Assembly: GCA_019096065.1 (NCBI GenBank)
Contig: JAGUCH010000002.1
Span: 12,784,501 to 12,848,500, forward strand
Reading direction: 5' to 3'
Length of the DNA: 64,000 nt
Source: Paracyclopina nana
Taxonomy: Eukaryota > Arthropoda > Copepoda > Cyclopoida > Cyclopettidae
The notes beneath the pieces are model-generated. The model did not search any database, was not told the origin of the DNA, and saw nothing but the letters and a program-made list of their open reading frames with translations. The translations under genes and the position numbers were made by a program. Below, piece by piece: positions 20,501 to 32,500 of this stretch (its first letter is position 1; the number at the start of each line of letters is the position of its first letter).

Positions 20501-23500
20501 GCACCCTGAAGAAGAGTGCCCGACCGGCCATTTTCATTTTTGAGTTGGACTCATAAAACATTGTCAATAGACTGTGCAAGTGAGTCAGCTAAAGCTAACA
20601 AAACTTTCTTTCCTGTGTGAAAATTGTCAAAATTGGGTGGGTAATAGCGCTGTAATGCCGCGCGGCCATATTCCCCACTGACCCAAAAACATTGTCAAGA
20701 AGCTGTACTAAATGAGTCAAGACGGGCCACTGTGTCATGTCAGACACTAATGGCAAGCAGCATCTTGATGGACATCAAACCCCACCAGATGATGAAGTAG
20801 ACAACAATCACCTTACTGAGCATCCTTCTGGCAATGTCAACTTTCCTGCACAGGAAATTGAAAATTGTCTAGTCAGTCAAGAAGTGACTAACATCCCCAC
20901 TGGCAATTCTGCTACTGCTCACCAAGAAGGTCCTGCGCAGGCAAACACCCCAAGCTCAGCCTTGAGAAGGAGCCTAAGGATTCAAGGACTGCCACCAAGT
21001 GTTGAAAGGGAAGTATTGCCTCAGATTTTCCCGCAGGCCTGCAAATTACTTTTCAACCTAAGTACGACCCCTCAACTTTCCGGTGGGGAAATAACGCGAC
21101 GACAACTTCAGTTTTTGGAAGACTGGGACTTGTCGGACTCTCCCATCCAGTGGAGCAGGAGTAGTACTCCACAAGTAGTGAAGAAGACCCCACTGAACAC
21201 TAATCCTGGTCCAAGTCAACAGCCGCACGGCAACATTAACTTGGACGGTAACTCATCTCCAAGTCCAACCACTTCTGGCGACAAGGAAGAAAGCCCCAAC
21301 ATTACCATAATGGGTGGAGACAAGAAAAGCAATCAAGGCAGCTCTGAGCCGCCCCCTCCAGCCAAAAATGGAAGGGGAAAGAAAGGACAGTCCAATGCTG
21401 AAAAGAGCAAGGCCTACCAAGAGGCGTTGGCTGCTGTGGAGCAGTTCAAGTCCACAATCAATGAGGTGAGCACCTTCTGCCGATCAGTTCGGTTAACTGC
21501 TCGCAACTGGGACAATCGAACCGAGGTTCCAGAAACTCGCTATGTTGTCGAAGCTCTGGAACAGCTCAATAAAGGCAAAGAAGCCATGCGGCAATGCCTC
21601 AAGAACATGGAGAAGCACCAGACGGCAAAAATCGACATAACAAAGGTCCTTAGGAATCTCGATCAGCAAAGTCACGCTGTTGACAAACTGGTCAATCGCC
21701 TGAACCAGTGGTTGGCTTCATGCCAAAAAGCAGAGAAGACAGGGTTTCGCGTCATGCCAACTCCAGGCTCTGATAACTCGATTGAGGAACAGTCAGTGGG
21801 AGACACTGAACCAAAAAGCCCAGTATTCCTGTCTGAGTTCGCAAAAAACCTCGAAACGACAATGAATCAAGCCAAACAAAAGGAGTCTGTATCGGCGACC
21901 GCCATCACAGAACCTCCGACAGAGAAGAAAAAGGCCACTCCAGAGAAGCAACCGACGCCTCCACTCGTTACTTTGACGGAGCCCACCAAGCATACCCAAA
22001 AGTTGCCTAATATTCAGAGATTGCCTGAAGAGGTGGACATCGGGTGGACTCGCGAGGCATTGTTGGAGAAGGCTGCGCAGCTTGAAGTTGCTATTCGCAA
22101 ACCTGCAACTTCAGCGGAAATCATCCATGCTGTTACGGCGTTGGAAGCAAAAATCGCAATTTACGCTCAACAGTGGCAAGAGTTGCTGGAAATCAGCCCG
22201 ACAGTAGCTGCACAGCATGATAGACATGATTTGGATTATCACAAGATCATCCAAGTTGCAAAAAAGGCTGCAAGTGTTGGCGCTTCTCAGGAGCAAATTT
22301 TGCGAACGCATTTGGACAAGCTGGCCAAAGGGACAAATTTCAAGAAAGACGATCGCTCCTCAAAGAGCTACTCTCCTCCCTTCAATGAGCTGTTCCAATA
22401 CACGGTGGACGGACTTAAGTTGCAATATGATCCGAAGACGAAGATGTACAAAAAGGTTGGCCTCGCACCCGGGAGCCAAGGGGGGGGAGAACCAGATGGA
22501 GATCCTTCAGATTCGTCGGACTCAAGCTCGAGCTCGTCCTCGTCTTCTTCGTCGGACTGGTCACGAAGGAAGCAGAAGAAAAAGAAGAAAAAGTCTTCAT
22601 CGAGCGATTCCGACTCAGATCGTGATCGGAAGAAGAAGAGGAAGAAGAAGAAAAAGAAAGGCTCCGATGATGAAGATTTTTTCTTCTTTTTCTTCTGCTT
22701 CCTTCGTGACCAGTCCGACGAAGAAGACGAGGACGAGCTCGAGCTTGAGTCCGACGAATCTGAAGGATCTCCATCTGGTTCTCCCCCCCCTTGGCTCCCG
22801 GGTGCGAGGCCAACCTTTTTGTACATCTTCGTCTTCGGATCATATTGCAACTTAAGTCCGTCCACGAAGTTGATAATGACCTGCTAAAATACTTCCTTGC
22901 CTGAGGTCGAGGTTGAGGTCAAAGACGAGGCCGAGGACGAGGCCGAGGTTGAGGCCGAGGTCGAGGCCGGCGCCGAGGACGAGGACGTTGCAAGAAAGGG
23001 CCGAAATCGGCGGATCTACTTGGCCTGGATAGATCCTGAGGTTGAGGCCGATATGAGCGATGCGGCGGCAGCGGCGGAGGCAGCGAGGCTGCGGGAGCTC
23101 TTGCTTTTGCACTGCTACTAATAAAGGCCTGAAGGCCAAAGTCTAAGAAAATGACTTCTTACTGCAATGGCGGACAAAACTATATTGAGAATTCTTAGTA
23201 TTCATAATAAAAACAGCAAAGTAATGAGATGATGAGCCGAGCGGCGAAGTTGCGGGTCTTCAGGTAAATCTTCCGAAGGTGAGGTTACCAGGGCCAAAAA
23301 GGGTAGGTGTGCACCAAGTTCTGCCCCCTCCCCGCAAGTGAGCCGCTGTCTTACATATTTGGAGCTCTGGCTGGGTAGTCCTCGATCTTGCCCTCAATCT
23401 TGTAGGCCAATCTCATGCATGTGATGCCTTCTTCATTGGCGTATTGTTCAATTGTGATGGCCATTTGATGAAGAATGGCGTACGCCTTATGGTGGAGAGC

Positions 23501-26500
23501 GCATGCATATAAAAATTCCATTTGCAACTGCATGAATGGCTTCTTATGGTGATGTGGCTTGTGTCCAAGTTGATCACATGCTGTGCAGCGCTCCAGAACC
23601 ATTGGGCAATTGGCTATATTGTGGCCAACTTCATGTCCATCCAGCACACATGGGGGATAAGTGCACATCTGCAAAAGTTTTGTGCATTCGCCAGGTTTCC
23701 CATGCTCAGCGCTTCCACAGTAACTGCAGGGGTGGATTGTGAAGGGGCCCTTCTGGAAGACGGTGCGCACGATGTCAACAAAGCCGACTTCGTCCAAAGC
23801 CTTGCCCAAGATGCTCTCCAGGTTTTCTCTGTATTTGGGCGAGATTCCATTAGGATCCAGAGCTTGCTTTCTCTTCATTTTCTTCATTTTTCTTATGATT
23901 GCAGGACCATTGTTTAGGAACTGGGAGTAGGCTTTCGTGTTGCAGGTCAACAAGTTGGGCTTATTGATGTTGACTGATCCAGTGGTGCCGAGCGGCTGTC
24001 CCAAGCCAAAAGGGTTGGCTACAAAGTGGCTGTCTTTGCTTTTCTTGTAATCGCCATATCTTCTCATTCCTTCGATTGACATCAGGATCCAAAATGCATA
24101 AGGCATGCAGTCAGCATCTTGGCTGATTCTTTGCTGCCTCATGTACGCCGTTGTGAGGCCAAAAAGGAGGCCGAGCGGCACAAACAGCTGCATTCTGTGG
24201 TACAGCTCCAGGTTTTTGATCCAATCTCCATAGGGTGCAGAGGCATCAATCAAGGCCGAATCCAGCACCATATTGGCAAAGGCAGGCTCTGGACGGTTTT
24301 TATTGGGCTTGGCTGGATCATCAATCAGCTTCAAGAATGGGACACGCTCGCACTTGAGACGATGTGCGGCGTACGCCAAAGAGTTTTGAACACTCTGGGC
24401 ATTCTTCTCCTGGCCTCGGATCTTGTCTGCTTGTGGAAAGGCCAACACGGTCAGCAACGTGGAGTCTGCATAGCATCTAAGGTCAATGCCCAAGTGTTGC
24501 AATCTTGGCTCACATGAGACGCTGAAGCCCGTTTTAACAATGGATTTGGACTCCAGGACTTCAATGACCTCTTCAGGAATCTTGAAACCCGCGTACTGCG
24601 ACTCGCCCAAGTAATTGCATTGGAGGCTCAGATTCATCTGAGGATGAAACGGACAAAAAGAAGTCCAAAAGGCGCTCGCCGTCATCTGAGATTTCCTTTG
24701 ACTCGTACAGATCGCATCGTTCCTCCAAGTCCTCCAAGCCTAAGCATCGAGCAGTCAAATTGGAGAACATCAAAATGCCCCGGTTCGCAAAGGAAGGGGA
24801 TTATTTTATGTTCAGGGACAAGTTTAAGCTGTTTGTGCACAAAGACAAGCAACTAAGCTACCCAGAAAAGTATATTCGGTTATGCGATGCCTGCGAGGGT
24901 GGACCTGGTGAGACGTTCGTCGCCAACCAGGACCGCAACAAGAAAGGCTATTACCGAGCACTCAAGAAACTGGACCGGGAATTCTACAACAAAGACCGGT
25001 TGTTAGATCACGCAACACTAACTCTCCAGAACTTGCCACCAATTGACATTAAGAAAAAGGACACGATTGTCACAGTTCGCACTCATCTCAATACATTTAT
25101 GGCTCATCTGAGATGCTGCACTAAAGGCAAGATGTCAAGAGGCGAACGCCAAGCGTACGCGACAATGGCTCTTCAAAATATCTCCTTTACCGAAAATACC
25201 AAGGAGCACGTCATCACCTACTTGACTGGATTGGGTCATCATCGGTTCACCATCAAATTGTTTGATGGGTGGGCATCAAGCTTGATGAAGCATCATCTGG
25301 ACGCGCTAAAGCCTTTGCAGGTGAGCACATCAGAGGCGACCGCCAAATCGAGTTATCCTTCCAGAAAGTATGAAGAGTACAAGCCAAGCTTTGCAAAAGG
25401 CAATTATCAGCGGTACAACAAACTTGCATTGTCTACCACATGCGAGAATGAATCAGCTGATCCGACTTATACCTCTTCTGGCGATGAGGGGGCGTGCGCC
25501 AAAGTCTTATTCAGTGTTGTGGCTCAAGACGAACAGTTCACCTTCCTTGTGTGCCCTCTTTGCAATGAAGAGCACAAGATCCCTGAGTGTCCAAAGTTCA
25601 AAGAAGCTTCCAACAGGGAAAAGTACTTCATGGTAAAGAATTGTGGTGCCTGTTTTCGCTGTCTGCGGGGACGTCACCACCGCCGTCAGTGCGACAAGAC
25701 TTCCTGGACGTGCTCAAAGTGTGGATCTCCGGACCACAATTCTTGGTTGCACAAAGCCTGCGAGGAGCTCAAATACTCCCGAGCGGGACCGTCCAAGGAG
25801 GAGTTGGCAAAAGGTGAGACGAGCCAAATGTCTAGCCAAGATCTCCTGGCACAGCTCAAGAAGCATCAGGACAAAGGTATTGAGGAAGTGAGGAAAACTT
25901 GTGCGTCCCTGGAAAAACGCATGGAAGGTAAAAATGACACTAACTCTGGTATCGAACACACAAGTGCTACAAAAAACTAATTAAGAGTCATATGGCCAAA
26001 TCAAATAAACGTGTTGGCCATGTGATGAAAAATGACAATGATCTTGGTCAAGGGGTTTCAGCTGGGCAGCGCAGTAAACAGGACATCATCGTGTCGAACT
26101 TGTTAAAAATCACGAAACATTTATCTATGCCCAAACTAACCAAAATATTGAGTGCTGTGCAGCGAGGTGAGTCACTTTTGCCAAAGGATCAGAATGTATT
26201 ATTTCCCATTGTGCCACTTTATGTGTCTCATCCAGACAGTCCTGACAGTGAGTTATATGTAAATGGGTTTTTGGACACGGGAAGTGAAATAACATTTGTC
26301 ACAAACAAAGTCAAAGCTCAATTGAACATTGTAGGGGTCCCAGACAATCAAAGTTTACAGTTTGTCGGTGCCCAATCAAACATTAAAAGTGAAAGGGTAA
26401 AAGTGTTGTTGCGACCTGCTCATTCGCAGCCACCTACAGAACGGTTTCTGCTCACGGTGAACACCATACAAAGCTTGCAACCAACCATGAGGTTGCCTCC

Positions 26501-29500
26501 AATTGAAATGTTGCAATCAAACTATGATCATATAAAACAATGTGACTTTCCGGCCTTTGCCAAGGGTGCCCCTGAAATCTTGGTAGGTCAGGATAACTTT
26601 GATTTGATTTGCAGCCTCAGAACAGTGTGTGGACCAAGAAGAGAAGATCCAGTGATCCAGTACACGCGACTGGGCCCTACTGTGTCTTACTCCGAAAGTG
26701 CATCGAAAAGCTTGGTGTGCACCACCCTCAAAAGTGAAAGCAGTGAAAGCCAATTTGGTGAGGGTGCCCCCTATGAAGCCCTAAAAGTGTTGTATGAGCT
26801 GGAAAAATACCCTGAAGATCATGTCAAACCACTTAGTGTTAATGAAAAAAGAGCTCTGGAAATACTTGAGCAGACTCGCCAACTGCCTACTGGAGAATAT
26901 GAAGTGCCTGAGCTCTGGAAACCGGGGGAGCCGGATTTCTTGTCTAACTATTACGAAATTCTCGTCGACACTCGGGATGTTGAGAAAAAATTGCTCAGCA
27001 GAAACCAAGCAGCTTATGACAAGGCGTGCGCCGAAATCCAGCAATGGCTGGAACTTGGTTTCATCAGATGTTTGGACCCAGCTTTGGAGAAAATCACTGA
27101 TGGCAGATTCCTGGCATGGTTGTTTGTTAACAGGCTTGACAAGCCATCAATGCCTGTACGAGTAGTCTTCGATGGAACTCGCAAATCGAAGGACGGGAAA
27201 TCGTTGAACGATGCATTGCTGCCCGGCCCCAAGCTCCAAACGGATTGTTACGACATCATGCTGCTCGCTCGAGAGAAGCCAGTTTGTTTCACAAGCGACA
27301 TCAGTAAAATGTATTTACGCTTCAAGTTGCGACCGGAAGACCGTAAATATCACCGATTTGTTTGGCAAGATAGGGTGTACGAGTTCTTGTCTGTCCCCTT
27401 TGGCACAACTGCCGCTCCTTGCATGGTGCTGTATTGCGTGCAAAAGCATGCGGAACTGTACAAGGACAAGTACCCGACTGCGTACAAGCTCATCAAAAAC
27501 TGCCTCTATGTTGATGACTTCATCGCAAGTGTTGAGAGTGTTGAGGACTTTGTTGACATCTCAAAACAACTTCTGGAGATTATGGATGCGGCGAAATTGC
27601 CACTCAGAAAGTGGACCTGTTCCAACGCCGCAGGGCTTAGCCACATTCCACTGGAATGGAGGGCCTCGACTTATCATGTCAAAGAAGAAGGCTCAGAAAC
27701 GACTAAGGCCTTGGGGATGCACATCGACCAGACCACAGACACCATCTTCTTTCAGAAGCCATCGTATGAGCCCTTCAAGAACTTACCCCTCACATTGAGA
27801 ATTATGGTCAAATATACTCCGAGGCTGTTTGACTTGCTTGGCCTAGTCAATCCTGTCACTCTGCCAGCAAAGTTGTTGATCCAAGCGGCGTGCGCCATCA
27901 GATCAGTCCTCAAAGTTACTTGGGATACAGATCTTACGAAGCTAAATACTGAAGAAGCCAACGAGATCGTTACAAAATGGAACGCATATGTGACCGACTT
28001 AAACGACATCGGAGAAATTTCCATTCCAAGAGCCTTGCGGCATAAGCCAGCCATCAAGAAATACTTGCATGTTTTCTCAGATGCTAGTGACGTAGCATAT
28101 GCGGCATGCGCCTATTTGGTATGTCACTATGAAAATGAATCTCCCACATCAGTGCTTGTCACTTCAAGAATGAAATTGTGCCCACTAAATGAGTCACGCT
28201 CCATTGCTGAAAAGGAGCTTCTGGGGGCGGTGTTAGGTGCCAGAATTGCATGTCACCTGCACAGGCTGTACGAAGGCATTGATGATGTCTTCTTGTGGAC
28301 CGATTCAAGAGTGGTTCTTCACTGGATTTACAAACCAGCACGAAACTGGAGAGTGTTTGTAGGAAGACGTGCGTCTGAAATCTTCCAGACCACTCATCAA
28401 TGGGTCTGGCGCCATGTCAAAGGCACCCTGAATCCATCGGACAAAGCCACTCGAGGGATTTTAGCCAAAGACTTGGCAGCTGACTTCAGCTGGTTCCATG
28501 GGCCAGATTTCATCAGAGACTCCCCTGAAAACTACCCCAAAGAAGACATCGACTTAACAGATGATGACAAAGCAATTGTCGACAAGTCAACGAAGAAGTC
28601 GTTAATAAACTCTGTCATGCATGAGTTTATTAAAGCGGGGGAGGGAGTAATACCAGACCATTTGAAACTAACAAAGAGAGTGAAGATGCGCTGGAAAAGT
28701 TGGAGAGAGACAGATTTCATGTTCGATGTTGACAAGTTCAAGTATGGTTACTTGGTCAGAAAAATGGCTTTCTTCATGCGATGGAGAAACAAGGCATTAG
28801 ACAAAAAGATCGTTGTGGCAACTGGTGAACCTAGTCCAATGGAGATCACCCATGCTGAAAGCGCGCTGGTCGGCATCTTTCAACAAAAAGAGTTTGCCAG
28901 CGAACTCGACTACCTGTACAGGAATAAAAAGTGGCCTCAAGTGTCAAGATTGGCTTCGCTCAATGTGTTTTTGGGTAAGCATGGTGATCTGCGCATGAGG
29001 GGGCGAACCTACAAGGGTGAACCCACTTGGATCGGCCGGAACAGGCTGGTTATTCCAGACAAGTTAGCTGTACAGCTTTGTGAACACCTCCACCAACAAA
29101 TTGGACATGGTTATGGCCCAGTCACAATGGCCGCTACCCTCCAAATGAGGTACTATGTGCGAAGTGCCAAGAACATCTTCCAGAGCCTCACCCAAAGTTG
29201 CTGGTTCTGTGCAATAGCAAGAGCTAAAGTTGTACGACAAGTGATGGCTCCTTTGCCTTCCAACTTTTTAGTGCCAGCCAGTGAAATGTTCCCTTTCAGG
29301 CGAGTGTCATTGGATTATGCAGGCCCTTTCGTAGTAAAGTATGGAAGGGGCAGCATCAAAGTGTACGTGCTATTAGCTCACTGCCAGGACAGCAAAGCGA
29401 TACACGTGGAAGTGACTCCAGACTTAAGTGCTCCGGCGTTGAAAAATGCCTTAGATCGAATGATCTCCAGAACAGGAGTCCCCCAGCAGATCAGAAGTGA

Positions 29501-32500
29501 TCAGGGAGCGAGTTTGAAAAGAATCCGCCTGGAGATCTACAATAATCCCAGGCACAAAGAGTTGATTGAAAAGATCGACTCAATGGATTGGTTAGAATTG
29601 AGGAATAGCGCCAATGAAATCGGTGTCCAAGAATGGAGGCTGTCTCCCCCGTACGGGCCCAACTGCAACGGTCTTGCAGAAAGTTCCATTAAAAACTGGA
29701 AGAGGGCACTGTACAAGATCTGCGGAGATTCAGTCTTAACCTTCGATGAATTTTCTACCGTGGCTAAACGCGCAGAAGGCATAGTCAATGGCAGGCCGAT
29801 CGGCACCATTAATGGGCACATCTTGACACCCAACCATTTCCTCATGAGGGGGCCAGGAGGAGATTTGATTCCTACTGTGGACCCCAAAGACATTGATACA
29901 TTGCCCAAGAGATACTCTTTAATGGAAAAGTGTCTCCATCATTTGTGGGAATTTTATGTGCAAGGTTGGCTACTGCGTATCCAGAAGTTGCCCAAGTGGC
30001 AGAACTTTGTCAGATCGTTGAAAGTTGACGATCCAGTGGTAATGATTGACCCGCTCAAGTACGCCAAGAAAAATAATTGGAAGCTTGCAGTAGTGGAAAA
30101 GGTGTACACCAATGCGGACGGCATGGTGAGACGAGTCATTGTTCGATACGCAATCACAATGAAAGACAAACACGGCAAAGAGTTTGTTGCCTTCCACTAC
30201 AAAGAGCGACCAATCCAGTATCTGATTCCGATGCCGGTCCTGGACGAAGAAGAAGCAGCAGAGATGGTTCCGCCTCTTAAGATCAGAAAAGGCACCATCC
30301 TCGAAGAACCAGTCACTAATGCCTTGCCATTCGAAGGGCCTCCCACTGAGCCTCATAATCCTGAGGACGTGATAGACGATTGGGATGACGACGTGGTTGA
30401 CGGGTTCGCTGGAGTCGGTGATGGAGAAAAGGATTTATTAATCCACCTAGACCAAGGTCTGGACTTTCTGCATGGGCCAATTGCTTCGCGCACGCGCTCC
30501 CAACGGCGAACACCCCAACCGAAACTAGACTAGTCCAAGGATGGCTGGGAGATCTCGAGTGATTAAGGCCGCACGGCTGTTTCACATAGGTCTCGACAAC
30601 ATCGCCCTTGAGGTTGAAAACATCGTCCTGGATGCTGAAAACGTCGTCCTGGATGCTGAAGACATCATCCTGGGTGCTGAAAACGTAGTCCTGGATGCAG
30701 AAAACATCGTCCTGGATGCTGAAAACATCGTCCTGGCAGCTGAAAAATGACATCGATCAACAAATGAAAATGCATCGATTTTATTGTTATTATTAGTGTT
30801 TGCATGAGCTGTCCAGCGCAATCTCAGTATTGTTTGCATACTTGTATTTCAAGGCTGAGAGGGCGAAAGTGCCTGCGCTGCGCAACTTTCAAAGGCTACA
30901 AGCGTCGCCCCATTCAAAAGGGAGTAGCTTTGAAACTCATGTGAAGGCTATTATTTACTGTTATCTCATTATTGTTAGGGAGATCGAAATGTGTGCTGCG
31001 CAGCGAAATCTTTTGCAACTTTGCAACTTTATGCATTGCGACGCGTAAAACTTCTCAATCAAAATCTGGCATTTCGCGCATGCATGGCATTTTCATCTCA
31101 TATTATTATAACCTGCGTGTTAAAATTGTTTGTTTTTTTTCTCTTGTTTTGGAGCTTAACTGCGGTTGATGCATTTTTGGCGCCTAAATTTGAATTGCAA
31201 CTGCACATGCCGGGCGGCGTGTCAGCGATTTTGAGTGCCTTCTTTAAAATTCAGATGTTGGCAGCAAAATCTTTGTGAGCTGATATGACCGGGCTGTGCA
31301 GCTGCGCGCGAGTTTTTGCTCAACTTGACAGTTATGCTTATGTCCGAGTTTCCCTTCCATATTTCCATGTATTATGGCATATCTCTAGCAAACCTTACCC
31401 AAAACAATGTCTGTTTTGGGGAGGGGGCTGGATTTGGTGCACACCTGTATTTTAGCAACCTTGTATTGCGCACTATTCAGCTATTGTCTCAATTACTAAG
31501 AATGCTAAGAAGCTCAATACAGAATAATCCGCCATTGCAGTAAGAAGTCATTTTCTTAGACTTTGGCCTCTGCGGCCTGTATTCAGGAGCTTTAGTGAGA
31601 GTATAGACTCGTGAGTACAGGCCTCAACCCTCGGGATCTATCCAGGCCAAGTAGCCCCCGTGATTTCGGCCCTATCTTGTCTTGTCATCGGCCTCGACCT
31701 CGGCCTCAGCCCTGACCTCGGCCTCAGCCCTGACCTCGACCTCGGCCTCGACATCGACCTGTAGACAAGGTAGTATTCATTCAGGTCATCACCATTTATT
31801 ATTAGTTCTGATAGGCTGACCAATTAATACAATGATATCAAAAAATTGCCAATTCTGATTGGCTAATATAGGATTATACACCTCCAGCCTAGAGGTGTAT
31901 AATCCTATTACTATTAGCTGCCCCCCAATATTTCAAGCTTTGCCTAAAATTGAATTTATTAAAGTTTTTTATGCTTGATTTTTGCAAAATATGCCTTAAA
32001 TTTTGCGGTCAACTTCATTGCAAACAAAGCAAGTGAGCTCATCAAAGTTGATCCATCAGTCTAGCCTGTTTATGACCGCTAGCTCAGCACAAGTAACATA
32101 CGGATATGATGCAGCCTGGGCCGGCCCGTTTGGCCGCTCATCTAGCTCTATCAAGAACGAGTACCAACAAAAAACCAAAAACTTCATGAATACACTGATA
32201 GCTCAGTGGTAGAGCTTAGGCGTCTTACTCGGTTGCCCCCGGTTCGATTCTTGCCACCTTCCGCTGCTTTTTCTTTTATATGGATATGAAATAGATGGCG
32301 TACGGATCAACTGCTCAGCCGTCTCAGCTAATAGTAATAAGAATTAAAACGAAGCCAGCTCGTGGTCACCAGAACAATCGCTGACTTGTGGCTTCTTTTT
32401 TTTGCAAAAAATGCTGTTTGACCATACCATATAACTTTTCTAATCTGGAAACTTTGCACAAAATCTCGACTTTTCCTTTCCGTATTAGAGGTTTAAAACT

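Larger units (their letters stand above)
20104..31794 (+). mobile_element. Full-length BEL/Pao LTR retrotransposon, with antisense insertion in gag
   Basis: 11,691 bp flanked by TTTAT duplications. The 360-bp LTRs (20104-20463, 31435-31794) begin TGGTG and end CACCA and differ by eye at one base (20248 T, 31579 G), so the insertion is young. Between them: a primer-binding-site-like sequence, gag (split), pol with protease-RT-RNase H-integrase, a short heptad-repeat ORF, and a polypurine tract. The protein order and motifs place it in BEL/Pao. The insertion of about 1.96 kb within gag (about 22669-24630) probably makes this copy defective on its own. It lies in the LDHD intron, in the orientation opposite to LDHD. 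Confidence 0.93.

Noticed and set aside
20307-20579. A minus-strand ORF of Arg/Pro/Ser repeats in the LTR
   Set aside because: It is a by-product of the GACCTCGG-type tandem repeats of the LTR and recurs in the 3' LTR.
22368-22865. A minus-strand frame in the gag palindrome that reads as gag protein
   Set aside because: It exists only because the right arm is an inverted copy of gag; it has no start or continuation of its own.
30316-30839. Antisense frames with seven-residue repeats across the end of pol
   Set aside because: The 21-bp repeat keeps several frames open on both strands; these overlap pol or have no other support.
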